From the NCBI RefSeq assembly GCF_012027555.1, contig NZ_SNUQ01000001.1, forward strand, positions 372,001 through 436,000: DNA of 64,000 nt. Reading direction: 5' to 3'. The first letter of the stretch is position 1. Each line of letters begins with the position of its first letter. Below are positions 36,856-46,087 of the stretch, in pieces. The position numbers and the translations under genes were made by a program. The DNA comes from Thermococcus sp. CX2. Its GTDB lineage: Archaea > Methanobacteriota_B > Thermococci > Thermococcales > Thermococcaceae. Under the pieces are notes generated by a model. That model saw only the letters and a list, made by a program, of their open reading frames with translations, was not told the origin of the DNA and made no database searches.

Positions 36856-36878
36856 TTTCCGATGATCCATCAGGAAAA
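36856..36878. repeat. Imperfect inverted repeat between divergent genes
   Basis: TTTCCGATG and CATCAGGAAA face each other with ATC between, one bulged base apart. It lies next to the MinD-like gene's TATA (about 36846-36853, minus strand) and could be an operator. No known motif is recognised. Confidence 0.35.
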
Positions 36879-36908
36879 CTATTGTTTACATCGCTATACG
36901 CTCGCAAA

Positions 36909-36919
36909 AGGTTTATATC
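36909..36919 (+). promoter_or_regulatory. TATA box of tdh
   Basis: AGGTTTATATC is preceded by AAA and lies about 50 bp before the ATG at 36965. Confidence 0.5.
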
Positions 36920-36964
36920 GCCTCTCGTTTAGATATGCGTGTAAACGCTTTGGAGATGATAACT

Positions 36965-38017
36965 ATGGAAGGCAAGATGCCAGCCATCGTGAAAACGAAG
37001 CCCGCTTACGGTGCGGAGCTTGTTGAAGTTGATATCCCCAAACCCGGTCCCGGAGAGGTTCTCATCAAGGTTCTCGCTACGAGCATCTGTGGAACCGATT
37101 TGCACATATACGAGTGGAACGAGTGGGCCCAGAGCAGAATCAAAACTCCCCAGATTATGGGGCACGAGGTCGCTGGAGAGGTCGTAGAGGTTGGCCCCGG
37201 CGTCGATACAATCCAGGTTGGAGATTACATTTCAGCTGAGACCCACATCGTCTGTGGAAAATGTTACGCCTGCAAGCATAACCGCTACCACGTCTGCCAG
37301 AACACCAAGATATTCGGCGTCGACATGGACGGTGTCTTCGCTGAATACGCCATAGTTCCAGCCCAGAACGCCTGGAAGAACCCGAAGGACATGCCGCCCG
37401 AGTATGCAAGCCTTCAGGAGCCCCTTGGAAACGCGGTCGATACAGTTTTAGCCGGCCCGATAGCCGGGAGAAGCACCTTCATAACCGGAGCCGGTCCGCT
37501 CGGCCTGCTTGGAATCGCCGTTGCAAAAGCTGCTGGCGCTTATCCAGTCATCGTTAGTGAGCCGAGCGAGTTCAGGAGAAAACTAGCGAAAAAGGTCGGC
37601 GCCGACTATGTCGTCAACCCATTCGAGGAGGATCCAGTTAAGTTCGTAATGGACATAACTGATGGAGCCGGTGTTGAGGTGTTCTTAGAGTTCAGCGGGG
37701 CACCAAAGGCCTTGGAGCAGGGACTCCAGGCGGTAACCCCAGGAGGAAGGGTTTCGCTGCTCGGCCTCTTCCCGAGGGAGGTCACCTTCGACGTCAACAA
37801 CCTCGTAATCTTCAAGGCCCTCGAAGTTCACGGCATAACCGGAAGACACCTCTGGGAGACCTGGTATACCGTCTCAAGCCTCATCCAGAGCGGCAAGCTC
37901 AACCTCGACCCGATAATCACCCACAAGTACAAGGGCTTCGACAAGTTCGAGGAAGCCTTCGAGCTCATGCGCGCGGGCAAGACTGGAAAAGTCGTCTTCT
38001 TCCCCCACAAGAAGTGA
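36965..38017 (+). CDS. tdh: L-threonine 3-dehydrogenase
   Basis: NAD+-dependent, zinc-containing medium-chain dehydrogenase that oxidises threonine to 2-amino-3-ketobutyrate. The 350-residue protein closely matches my memory of Pyrococcus [22 protein letters not shown] with the catalytic-site Cys and His, [16 protein letters not shown], a structural-zinc lobe [31 protein letters not shown], and the Rossmann motif [20 protein letters not shown]. The ATG at 36965 is preceded by GGAGATGAT; an in-frame ATG at 36935 has no site. It is monocistronic and divergent from the MinD-like gene. Confidence 0.96.
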   Translation: MEGKMPAIVKTKPAYGAELVEVDIPKPGPGEVLIKVLATSICGTDLHIYEWNEWAQSRIKTPQIMGHEVAGEVVEVGPGVDTIQVGDYISAETHIVCGKCYACKHNRYHVCQNTKIFGVDMDGVFAEYAIVPAQNAWKNPKDMPPEYASLQEPLGNAVDTVLAGPIAGRSTFITGAGPLGLLGIAVAKAAGAYPVIVSEPSEFRRKLAKKVGADYVVNPFEEDPVKFVMDITDGAGVEVFLEFSGAPKALEQGLQAVTPGGRVSLLGLFPREVTFDVNNLVIFKALEVHGITGRHLWETWYTVSSLIQSGKLNLDPIITHKYKGFDKFEEAFELMRAGKTGKVVFFPHKK

Positions 38018-38050
38018 GTCCTCTTCTTCCCTTTTCCTTCATCAACCGCA

Positions 38051-38060
38051 ATTCTTAAGT
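38051..38060 (+). promoter_or_regulatory. TATA box of pheST
   Basis: ATTCTTAAGT lies about 40 bp before the ATG at 38096, which follows AAGGAGGTGG. Confidence 0.4.
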
Positions 38061-38095
38061 AACTCTCCTCAAACTCAACCCAAGGAGGTGGCCTT

Positions 38096-39598
38096 ATGGA
38101 TCTGAGCTACCAGGAAAAGCTGACGCTCATAAAGCTTAACGATTTAAAGCGCGCCAAGTTCGAAGAACTCGTTGAGAAGACGGGTCTTGATCAAGTGGCT
38201 GTGATGAGAGCCGTTCTCTGGCTCCAGAGCAAGGGGCTGGCCAGGCTCCACGAGAGGAGCGAGAGAGTAGTAAAGCTAACCGAGACGGGTAAAAGGTACG
38301 CCCAAATAGGATTACCGGAGTGGAGAGCCCTGAGCGTTTTGAGGGAGAAAGGAAAAATCACGCTCGACGACCTTAGGGATGTCCTCAGCGAGGATGAGCT
38401 CAAGCCGATAGTTGGCCTTCTCAGGAGAGAAGGCTGGGCAAGCGTCAGGAAGGAAGAAGGAAAGCTCATCCTTGAGATAACGGAGAAGGGCCTCAAAGCC
38501 GGGGAGAGACCGATAGACAGGGCCCTCAAACTGCTCGCCAAGAGGAAAGCCCTTCCGGTTAGTGAAATCGAGGGGCTCGTTAAGGTGAACGAACTCAAGA
38601 GGAGGAAGATAGCGGAAGAAGACACCGTCACAGAGCGCGAGGTTGAGATAACACCAGAGGGAGAGGATGTGGTCAAAGCAGGTGTTGAGCTCAAGGAGGA
38701 AGTTTCTACCCTCACACCCGAGCTGATAAAGTCCGGCAAGTGGAGGGAAGTTGAGTTCAAGCGCTTCAACATCTCCGCACCCGTTAGAAGGGTTTATCCG
38801 GGCAAAAAACAGCCCTACAGGGCGTTCCTCGACAAGATAAGGAGAAGGCTCATCGAGATGGGCTTCATCGAGATGACCGTTGACAGCCTCATCGAGACTC
38901 AGTTTTGGAACTTCGACGCCCTCTTCCAGCCCCAGAACCACCCCGCGAGGGAATGGACAGACACTTACCAGCTCAAATACCCAAAGAGCGGCTACCTACC
39001 CAATGAAGAACTCGTCGAGAGGGTTAAGACCGCCCACGAGAGAGGCATAGCTGGCTCACGCGGCTGGGGCTACGTCTGGAGTCCGGAGAGGGCCATGCTG
39101 CTGATGCCAAGAGCCCACGGTACCGCCCTGAGCGGCAGGCAGCTTGCTAAAGGTGTCGAGATTCCAGGTAAATACTTCACGATACAGCGCGTTTTCAGGC
39201 CTGACGTCCTTGACAGAACCCACCTCATAGAGTTCAACCAGGTAGACGGTTTTGTGGTTGGCGAAGATCTCAACTTCAGGCATCTCTTAGGTATACTCAA
39301 GCGCTTCGCCGTTGAAATTGCCGGAGCAAAGAAAGTCAAGTTCCTGCCTGACTACTACCCGTTCACCGAGCCGAGCGTTCAGATGAGTGCCTACCATCCA
39401 GAACTCGGTTGGGTTGAGTTCGGAGGAGCAGGAATATTCCGTGAGGAGATGACCAAGGCTCTGGGTATAGATGTCCCTGTCATAGCCTGGGGAATTGGAA
39501 TAGACAGGCTGGCCATGTTCAAGCTCGGAATTGATGACATCCGCTACCTCTTCAGCTACGACCTGAGGTGGCTCAGAGAGGCGAGGCTGGTATGGTGA
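38096..39598 (+). CDS. pheS: Phenylalanyl-tRNA synthetase alpha subunit
   Basis: Catalytic subunit of the (alpha-beta)2 class II synthetase, 500 residues. The first 220 residues form winged-helix tRNA-contacting domains of the archaeal/eukaryotic type (starting [20 protein letters not shown]). The class II core follows: motif 2-like [20 protein letters not shown], and motif 3 region [14 protein letters not shown] with the ATP-binding [10 protein letters not shown] near the C-terminus. An AAGGAGGTGG site precedes the ATG. The gene is followed 22 bases after its stop by pheT. Confidence 0.96.
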   Translation: MDLSYQEKLTLIKLNDLKRAKFEELVEKTGLDQVAVMRAVLWLQSKGLARLHERSERVVKLTETGKRYAQIGLPEWRALSVLREKGKITLDDLRDVLSEDELKPIVGLLRREGWASVRKEEGKLILEITEKGLKAGERPIDRALKLLAKRKALPVSEIEGLVKVNELKRRKIAEEDTVTEREVEITPEGEDVVKAGVELKEEVSTLTPELIKSGKWREVEFKRFNISAPVRRVYPGKKQPYRAFLDKIRRRLIEMGFIEMTVDSLIETQFWNFDALFQPQNHPAREWTDTYQLKYPKSGYLPNEELVERVKTAHERGIAGSRGWGYVWSPERAMLLMPRAHGTALSGRQLAKGVEIPGKYFTIQRVFRPDVLDRTHLIEFNQVDGFVVGEDLNFRHLLGILKRFAVEIAGAKKVKFLPDYYPFTEPSVQMSAYHPELGWVEFGGAGIFREEMTKALGIDVPVIAWGIGIDRLAMFKLGIDDIRYLFSYDLRWLREARLVW

Positions 39599-39620
39599 AA
39601 CCTCACGGGTGGTGATGCTC

Positions 39621-41300
39621 GTGCCGAAGTTCGACGTTTCAAAGACTGATTTGGAAAGGCTCGTTGGGAAGACCTTCAGCGTACAGGAGTGGGAAGACCT
39701 CTTCCTCTACGCGAAATGTGAGCTCGACGACGTCTGGGAGGAGAACGGTCAAATCTACTTCAAGGCGGACTCGAAGGACACCAACAGGCCAGACCTCTGG
39801 AGCGCCGAGGGTATAGCAAGGCAGATACGCTGGGCGCTCGGATTCCAGAAAGGCCTCCCGAGGTATGAAGTTGCGAAGAGCGACGTCACTGTTTACGTTG
39901 ACGAGAAGCTCAAAGATATCAGGCCCTACGGTGTCTATGCCATCGTTGAGGGTCTCAGCCTCGACGAAGAGGCTCTCAAGCAGATGATCAACCTCCAGGA
40001 AAAAGTCGCTTTAACCTTCGGAAGGCGCAGAAGGGAGGTTGCCATAGGCATCTTCGACTTCGACAAGGTGAAGCCACCTATCTATTATCGTGCGGCGGAG
40101 AAAACAGAGAAGTTCATTCCCCTTGGCTTCGACGAGGAGCTCACTCTGGAGGAAATCCTCGAAAAGCACGAGAAGGGTAAGGAGTACGGCCACCTCATAA
40201 AGGACAAACCATACTATCCGCTCCTCGTTGACAGCGAGGGCAACGTTCTTTCCATGCCACCGATTATCAACTCCGAGCTCACCGGAAGGGTAACCACCGA
40301 GACCAAGAATGTCTTTGTTGACGTCACTGGCTGGGACCTGAAAAAGATAATGCTCGCCCTCAATGTAGTCGTTACTGCCTTAGCCGAGCGCGGCGGCAAG
40401 ATAAAGAGCGTCAAGGTAGTTTACAAGGACTTCGAGATCGAAACCCCAGATCTAACCCCCAAGACCTTTGAAGTCGAGCTCGACTATATCAAAAGGCTAG
40501 CCGGGATAGAGCTGAGCGATGTTGAAATCAAAGACCTCCTCGAGAGGATGTTTTACGAGGTCGAGCTGGTCGATGGCAAGGCAAAGCTCAAGTATCCGGC
40601 CTTCCGCGACGACATAATGCACGCCCGCGATGTGCTCGAGGACGTCCTCATAGCCTACGGCTACAACGAGATCGAACCCGAGGAGCCCAAGTTAGCCGTT
40701 CAGGGCAGGGGAGACAAATTCGTGGGGTTTGAGGATGCTGTAAGGGAGCTGATGATCGGCTTCGGCTTGCAGGAAGTCATGACCTTCAACCTGACGAACA
40801 AGGAGGCCCAGTTCGCCAAGATGAACATTCCGGAGGAGGACATCGTCGAAATAGAGAACCCGATAAGCCTAAAGTGGTCGGCCCTGAGGAAGTGGCTCAT
40901 ACCTTCCCTTCTTGAGTTCCTGAGCCAGAACACCCACGAGGAGTACCCGCAGAAAATCTTTGAGGTCGGGAAGGCCACGCTGATAGACGAGAGCAGGGAG
41001 ACGAAGACGATAAGCGAGAGCAAGCTCGCCGTTGCCATCGCCCACCCACGCGTCACATTCACTGAGGTCAAAGAGATACTCGAGAGCGTTATCTACCATT
41101 TAGGCTTTGAGTACGAACTAAAGGAAACTGAACACGGCTCGTTCATCCCTGGAAGGGTTGGCAAGATAATAGTGAACGGTCAGGAAATCGGTATAATCGG
41201 AGAAATCCATCCGCAGGTGCTCGAAAACTGGGGAATAGAAATGCCAGTGGCGGCCTTTGAGATTTTTCTCAGACCGCTCTATTCAGAACCGTATTTCTGA
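39621..41300 (+). CDS. pheT: Phenylalanyl-tRNA synthetase beta subunit
   Basis: Editing and structural subunit, 559 residues, of archaeal type. B1-like start KFDVSKTDLERLVGKTF, B3/4 editing domain with ALTFGRRRREVAIGIFDF and MPPIINSELTGRV, B5 domains with LKYPAFRDDIMHARDVLED, and a catalytic-like C-terminal domain with ENPISLKWSALRKWLIPSLL. The start is GTG 39621 (protein beginning with the initiator Met then PKFDVSK, as in Pyrococcus) with GGTGGTG eight bases upstream; an ATG at 39615 would add two residues. The stop is followed by a small minus-strand gene. Confidence 0.95.
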   Translation: MPKFDVSKTDLERLVGKTFSVQEWEDLFLYAKCELDDVWEENGQIYFKADSKDTNRPDLWSAEGIARQIRWALGFQKGLPRYEVAKSDVTVYVDEKLKDIRPYGVYAIVEGLSLDEEALKQMINLQEKVALTFGRRRREVAIGIFDFDKVKPPIYYRAAEKTEKFIPLGFDEELTLEEILEKHEKGKEYGHLIKDKPYYPLLVDSEGNVLSMPPIINSELTGRVTTETKNVFVDVTGWDLKKIMLALNVVVTALAERGGKIKSVKVVYKDFEIETPDLTPKTFEVELDYIKRLAGIELSDVEIKDLLERMFYEVELVDGKAKLKYPAFRDDIMHARDVLEDVLIAYGYNEIEPEEPKLAVQGRGDKFVGFEDAVRELMIGFGLQEVMTFNLTNKEAQFAKMNIPEEDIVEIENPISLKWSALRKWLIPSLLEFLSQNTHEEYPQKIFEVGKATLIDESRETKTISESKLAVAIAHPRVTFTEVKEILESVIYHLGFEYELKETEHGSFIPGRVGKIIVNGQEIGIIGEIHPQVLENWGIEMPVAAFEIFLRPLYSEPYF

Positions 41301-41313
41301 CCTTCTCTACTAT

Positions 41314-41466
41314 CTATCTCTTTTGGAGAGAGAAAGACGGAGATACCGAATTAGCATCTTTTCCGACATTCTCAGGGTTTTCATTCAATTTCTTAAGAAG
41401 GAACTGCCACATAATATCAAAGTTCACGATGTTTATGAAGACTTCGGGTTCAATCACAGATTCCAC
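41314..41466 (-). CDS. Possible 50-residue protein of unknown function
   Basis: A 51-codon frame starting at GTG 41466 (reads VESVIEPEVFINIVNFDIMW then QFLLKKLNENPENVGKDANS). It is preceded by GGAGGTGATC, a perfect match to the archaeal anti-Shine-Dalgarno sequence, six bases before the GTG. About 50 bp upstream on the minus strand is a TATA-like TGTTTAATAAAG (41515-41526). The hydrophobic stretch is amphipathic rather than a membrane span, and the C-terminal half is Ser/Asn-rich. I do not recognise a family. It could be an intact small gene or the stub of a larger gene that has decayed. Confidence 0.5.
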   Translation of the reverse strand: MESVIEPEVFINIVNFDIMWQFLLKKLNENPENVGKDANSVSPSFSLQKR

Positions 41467-41527
41467 CTAGTGATCACCTCCATAACTTTTTTCAAATTGA
41501 TAACTCCAAGGTCGCTTTATTAAACAT

Positions 41528-41632
41528 TTCGAAAAATTTTGAAAATATTTGTCAAAATTCGCCCAGTTTTTACACCAATTATTATCAGAATGCCAACAAA
41601 TTAAGCACCAAAAAGGCTTTAACTTTACCTAA
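41528..41632. other. A/T-rich spacer upstream of truA
   Basis: Very A/T-rich sequence with AAATTTTGAAAATATTTGTCAAAATTC and no frame with a ribosome-binding site. It holds promoter elements for the small minus gene and a TATA-like AGGCTTTAACTT (41615-41626) for truA. Confidence 0.35.
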
Positions 41633-41644
41633 CAACTCCAGACC

Positions 41645-42445
41645 ATGAGACTTGCCCTTCGCATAGCCTACGATGGAACAGCTTTTTACGGATTCCAAAG
41701 GCAACCGGACCTTAGAACCGTTGAGGGAGAACTCATCAGGGTTCTCACCAAGCTTGGAATAATCGACGATGCCGAAAGCTCCAACTTCAAGGGTGCCTCG
41801 AGAACTGACAGGGGCGTTTCGGCTTTCTTCAATGTCGTCTCTTTCGACACAGAAAATTCTCGCTTGGCAAGGCCTGAAATCCTCAATCACCATCTTAGGG
41901 ACGTCTGGGTTCTTGGGGTTGCTGAGGTTCCCGAGGACTTCCACCCACGTTTCTGGGCGAAGTCCAAGACCTACAGGTACTACCTCGTCGATGAAGGCTT
42001 TGATGTAGAAGCAATGCGGGAGTGCGCGGGGCTATTCGTCGGAACCCACAATTTTTCAGCCTTTGCAAAGCTCGAACCCCACAGAGACCCAGTGAGGGAA
42101 CTCACGAGGGTGGAAGTGATTAAACGCCAGGGCTACTACATCATCGAGCTTGAAGGGAAAAGCTTCCTCTGGGAAATGGCCAGGAGGATAGTCAATGCAC
42201 TCCGATTTTGCGGACTGGGTATCCTGACGGAGAGGGAAATCGAGGGCATGCTCAGGGGGGAGTACTCCAAGAAGATACCGCCAGCGAGGCCAGAGGGCCT
42301 CGTGCTCTGGAGAATAGAATATGAGGGGGTTAAATTTTCCGCGGATGAAAGGGGGATTAAAAAAGCGAAACGTGACCTCTTTGAGCGCTATTCCGAGGCC
42401 CTAACAAGGGCAGCCCTATTTGGTGACCTTCTTCTTGGCCTTTGA
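41645..42445 (+). CDS. truA: tRNA pseudouridine synthase TruA
   Basis: Makes pseudouridine at positions 38-40 of tRNA anticodon stems. The 266-residue protein has the catalytic GASRTDRGVSAF (nucleophilic Asp), AYDGTAFYGFQRQPDLRTVEG at the start, FHPRFWAKSKTYRYYL and FLWEMARRIVNALRFCG. The ATG at 41645 is close to a TATA box and lacks a Shine-Dalgarno site, so a leaderless mRNA is likely. Its 3' end overlaps the convergent helicase gene by 30 bases. Confidence 0.93.
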   Translation: MRLALRIAYDGTAFYGFQRQPDLRTVEGELIRVLTKLGIIDDAESSNFKGASRTDRGVSAFFNVVSFDTENSRLARPEILNHHLRDVWVLGVAEVPEDFHPRFWAKSKTYRYYLVDEGFDVEAMRECAGLFVGTHNFSAFAKLEPHRDPVRELTRVEVIKRQGYYIIELEGKSFLWEMARRIVNALRFCGLGILTEREIEGMLRGEYSKKIPPARPEGLVLWRIEYEGVKFSADERGIKKAKRDLFERYSEALTRAALFGDLLLGL

Positions 42446-43795
42446 TCTCTCCATTTCCCTGTCATAGTACTTGCCGTAGTACTGCTTGAGGGCCTTCTGC
42501 CGCTCAAGGAAGTGCGTAAAGAGCAGGGGATCGTCGTCCTGAACGTCCACAATGACGGCTTTCATACCCTTTTTCGGTCTAAGAGCTCTGCCTATGGTTT
42601 GGATGGTCATGATGTCGCTCTTCCCGCCTCCAGCAAGAATTATCGCCGAGATTTCAGGTATGTCGACACCCTCTTTCAGCAGGGTTGACACGAGGACAGG
42701 TATGCTACCTTCCTTGAAGCCCTCGAGAATCTCCCAGCGGTTGGGACTCTTGGAACTGAGGAATTCCGCTTTTATGCCCTCCTTCGCGAGCATCTCCTTT
42801 AGTATCTTACCGTGCTCTATCCTTTTAACGTCTATGAGGACTCTGTGGCCCTTCTTGGCCAGCTCCACAGCCTTCTTGATTATTGCCCTGTTCCTCTCGT
42901 CGTTGTTCATTATCATATCCTCGTAGAGCTCCTTATAGCGCTCACTGAATGAAGGCATGGTCGACTCATAGGTTATTATCTCGAAGCGCGGTTTTGCCAG
43001 AAAGCTTTCCTTGATGAGATCCTCAGCACGAACCTCAAATATCGTTGGACCAACAACTGCCTCGATCTTGATTTCTTCCCCTTTAACGCGCCTCCAGGGA
43101 GTAGCAGAGAGTCCAAAACGGTAGACCTGGGGTAGAGAGAGACCCAGCTTGTAAAACTTCTCAGCTGCAGAGGTTCTGTGGCACTCATCGAACATGACTA
43201 TTGCGTAGTTGTTCTGGAGCTTATCAGCGCCTCTTGAGAGGAGTGTCTGGATCATCGCTATGGTTACGGCTTTTTCTTCCCACTTGTTGTCTCCAACAAT
43301 TCCCGGCTCGACACCGAGAACCTCGTGCACCTTATCCGCCCACTGATAGAGGAGCTCTTTGGTGTGAACGACAATGAGAGCCGAAAGGTCAAGCTCGTGG
43401 ATTATCCTCAGCCCAACTACAGTCTTTCCGCTACCAACTGGAAGTGAAAGAACACCCATTTTCTCCTTCAAAGCCTTTTTAACGGCTCTCTGCTGATACC
43501 GTCTCATAATGTAGTCCTCGTTCCAAGTCGAGTTGAGCTTAACGCCCCCAATCTCTCGCTCGTCCTTTACCCTGACGCGGTAGCCCTTGGAGTTAAGGAA
43601 CTTCTTCACCCTTGGAAGCACACCAACAGGGAAAGTCTTCTCGTAGGGATCGTAGAGGCTCTCGGGCTTCTCCCACTTGCCGAAATCCTTTCTATACGTC
43701 AGTAGCTCGTATATTCTAAAGTAAACCTGTGGATCTGCCTTCTCTACGTGCACCAATGCGGAACCGTCAGGAATACGAAGGACAACCACGGGCAT
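42416..43795 (-). CDS. XPB-like superfamily 2 helicase
   Basis: DNA helicase of 459 residues related to archaeal XPB/Rad25. Motifs: MGVLSLPVGSGKTVVGLRII (I), DECH in IVMFDECHRTSAAEK (II), FGLSATPWR (III), and ILAGGGKSDIMTIQTIGRALRP (V/VI). The N-terminal part (about 1-85) is a damage-recognition-like domain. The DECH box instead of DEAH is seen in other XPB-like proteins. A Bax1 nuclease gene, which often accompanies archaeal XPB, is not adjacent. The likely start is ATG 43795, leaderless from a shared TATA box; it overlaps truA at the 3' end. Confidence 0.88.
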   Translation of the reverse strand: MPVVVLRIPDGSALVHVEKADPQVYFRIYELLTYRKDFGKWEKPESLYDPYEKTFPVGVLPRVKKFLNSKGYRVRVKDEREIGGVKLNSTWNEDYIMRRYQQRAVKKALKEKMGVLSLPVGSGKTVVGLRIIHELDLSALIVVHTKELLYQWADKVHEVLGVEPGIVGDNKWEEKAVTIAMIQTLLSRGADKLQNNYAIVMFDECHRTSAAEKFYKLGLSLPQVYRFGLSATPWRRVKGEEIKIEAVVGPTIFEVRAEDLIKESFLAKPRFEIITYESTMPSFSERYKELYEDMIMNNDERNRAIIKKAVELAKKGHRVLIDVKRIEHGKILKEMLAKEGIKAEFLSSKSPNRWEILEGFKEGSIPVLVSTLLKEGVDIPEISAIILAGGGKSDIMTIQTIGRALRPKKGMKAVIVDVQDDDPLLFTHFLERQKALKQYYGKYYDREMERSKAKKKVTK

Positions 43796-43825
43796 GATCA
43801 ATCAGACAAGAGTTCTGGAAAAAGC

Positions 43826-43836
43826 CTTTATAGACC
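43826..43836. promoter_or_regulatory. Shared TATA box of helicase and UbiD genes
   Basis: CTTTATAGACC reads TATA-like in both directions and is the only candidate between the starts at 43795 (minus) and 43865 (plus), about 25 bp from each predicted start site. Confidence 0.5.
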
Positions 43837-43864
43837 TTTTGGAACAGTAGTCTAAGGTGGTAAA

Positions 43865-45130
43865 ATGCTGAGAGAGATCATCGAACATTTTGATGATACC
43901 GTGGTCATCGAGAGGCCGGTTAGCAAAGAGCTCGAGGTAACCCGCTACCTGATGAAGTACAGAGATCGGCCAGTGCTCTTTAAGGACGTTGATGGCTGGC
44001 AAGTTGTTGGAAACATCTGGTCAAAGAGGGAAAGGATAGCGGACTATCTCGGTGTGGAGAAGGGGGAAATCCTCCATCTCATGGCAGAGGCCATGGAGAA
44101 TCCCATGCCATACCAAAAGGCCGAGAAGGCCCCTTTTATGAAGAACTCAACGAAAGACTTTTCCCTTAAGGAGCTCCCAATTCCCAAGTACTTCCCGAAG
44201 GATGGGGGCCAGTACTTTACCTCCGCAATGGTAATTGCAAAGGACGAGAACGGTTTCGTAAATATGTCGTTCCACAGAATGATGGTGTTCGATGATAAGC
44301 GCGTTGCGATAAGGCTCGTACCTAGGCACCTCTATTCGATGTGGAAGGACAAAATGGAACATGGCGAAGCACTGAACGTTAGAATAGTCGTAGGCAACCC
44401 CATTCACCTGCTTTTGGCTGGAGCAACCAGCGTCGCCTACGGCGTAAGTGAGCTTGAGATAGCATCCGCCATAAGCCAAAGAACCTTCGGAAAGCCCTTA
44501 GAGGTCGTTGACCTCAACGGGATTCCTGTACCAGTGGAGAGCGAGTTCGTCTTCGAGGCAAAGATACTTCCCGAACTAACGGACGAGGGTCCCTTTGTGG
44601 ACATCACCGGAACCTACGACTATGTTAGAAAGCAGCCTGTGGTGGTCTTCGAGAGGATGTACCACGTTGACGAGCCGATATTCCATGCCCTCCTCCCAGG
44701 AGGTTATGAGCACTACATGCTGATGGGACTCCCCAAGGAGCCCCAAATCTATGCCAGCGTGAAACGGGTCGTTCCAAAGGTTCACGGGGTCCGTTTGACT
44801 GAAGGCGGAGCGATGTGGCTCCATGCAGTGGTCAGCATAACCAAGCAGCACGATGGCGACGGTAAAAACGCCATCCTAGCGGCCTTCACTGGCCATCCCT
44901 CGCTCAAGCACGTCATCGTCGTTGATGAAGACATCGACATCTATGATGATAGAGAAGTGGAGTGGGCGGTAGCCACTCGCTTCCAAGCCGATAGGGATCT
45001 CGTGGTAATCCCGAACGCGAGGGGAAGCTCCCTCGACCCCTCTGCTGAGAGGAGCCTTACAGCCAAGTGGGGCATCGACGCCACAAAGCCGCTCGATAGA
45101 AAAGAGGAATTCGAGAGGGCTAAGATTTAG
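43865..45130 (+). CDS. UbiD-family decarboxylase, probable anhydromevalonate phosphate decarboxylase
   Basis: Prenylated-FMN-dependent decarboxylase of 421 residues. Family segments are [60 protein letters not shown], and [20 protein letters not shown] near the catalytic region. In archaea a UbiD homologue makes isopentenyl phosphate from trans-anhydromevalonate 5-phosphate in the modified mevalonate pathway, and the presence of HMG-CoA reductase in this window fits that role. Other archaeal UbiD proteins act on other acids, so the specificity is an inference. GGTGG precedes the ATG. It is divergent from the helicase and has no co-transcribed neighbour. Confidence 0.75.
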   Translation: MLREIIEHFDDTVVIERPVSKELEVTRYLMKYRDRPVLFKDVDGWQVVGNIWSKRERIADYLGVEKGEILHLMAEAMENPMPYQKAEKAPFMKNSTKDFSLKELPIPKYFPKDGGQYFTSAMVIAKDENGFVNMSFHRMMVFDDKRVAIRLVPRHLYSMWKDKMEHGEALNVRIVVGNPIHLLLAGATSVAYGVSELEIASAISQRTFGKPLEVVDLNGIPVPVESEFVFEAKILPELTDEGPFVDITGTYDYVRKQPVVVFERMYHVDEPIFHALLPGGYEHYMLMGLPKEPQIYASVKRVVPKVHGVRLTEGGAMWLHAVVSITKQHDGDGKNAILAAFTGHPSLKHVIVVDEDIDIYDDREVEWAVATRFQADRDLVVIPNARGSSLDPSAERSLTAKWGIDATKPLDRKEEFERAKI

Positions 45131-45162
45131 ACCTCCCAGTTCACTTCACTTTTTATGCCAAG

Positions 45163-46082
45163 TCATTCGACCATCTTAAGGAAAATCTCCTCGAGGCTGG
45201 GCTCCTTGACCTGCATCGTAAGTACCTTAGCGCCCTGTGCCGCCACGAAGTCATGAACTGCCTCCCTGATGTCTCCAGGCGCGACGATGCGGTATTTCTT
45301 CTCCCCGAGGGGTGTGACTTTCCACTCAACGCCGCTGAAGTCAACCGGCCTGTTGGTCTCAAGGACTATGGTGTATCCTGCCCTCTGGAGGAACTCGCGC
45401 TTAATGTTGTCAAGTTTGTCCTCCACGCGGAGTTTGCCCTTCACGATTACTCCCACTGTGTCGCATATCTCCTCGACGTGTGCGAGGATGTGCGAGGAGA
45501 AGAACACCGTCTTTCCAGCCTTCTTCTGCTCCCTGATTATCCCCTTAAACTCCGCTATCCCTGTTGGGTCGAGGCCCGTCATAGGCTCATCGAGGATGAG
45601 CAGCTCCGGATCGTTCATTAGGGCCTGGGCGAGGAGGAGTCTCTGCTGCATTCCCTTGGAGAACTTGCCCACCTTCTTATCCCTGACCTCCCATAGGTTG
45701 AGGAGCTCGAGCAGTTCCCTCGCCTGTTTTTCCCTTTCGGGCTTGGTATCCCAAAGGCCTCGCCTATTATGTCAAGGGTCTGCATCGGCGTGAGGAAGTC
45801 CCACAGAGTAGCGTGCTCAGGCATGTAGCCGATTCTCCTCTTGGCCTCAACGAGCTTGCTCTCATCGTATTTCCCGTTTCGGAAGACTTCCTCTCCAAAG
45901 AGTTCTATCCTACCCTCCTGGGGAAAGATAAGACCAAGAACGCTCAGGATAGTCGTGCTCTTTCCAGCACCGTTCGGGCCGAGGAAACCGTAAATCTGAC
46001 CCTTCTTCACTTCAAGATCGAGACCGTCCAGAGCCCTAACGTCCTTATAAACCTTAACAAGGTTCTCGATTTTCAGTACCAT
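45163..46082 (-). pseudogene. ABC transporter ATPase gene with one-base frameshift
   Basis: ATP-binding subunit of an exporter, interrupted near 45743. The first frame (46082 to about 45743) encodes FLGPNGAGKSTTILSVLGL (Walker A) and AKRRIGYMPEHATLWDFL (Q-loop); the second frame (to 45163) encodes KFSKGMQQRLLLAQALMN (signature) and LLILDEPMTGLDPTG (Walker B) plus SSHILAHVEE. If one base is restored at CCAAGCCCG the protein reads EAFGIP, then a linker with REKQARELLELLN, then VGKFSKG, giving about 305 residues with no internal stops. Its frame is otherwise intact, so the defect is recent, a sequencing error or a recoding site. The partner permease lies upstream and overlaps. Confidence 0.8.
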
Positions 46083-46087
46083 TATCA

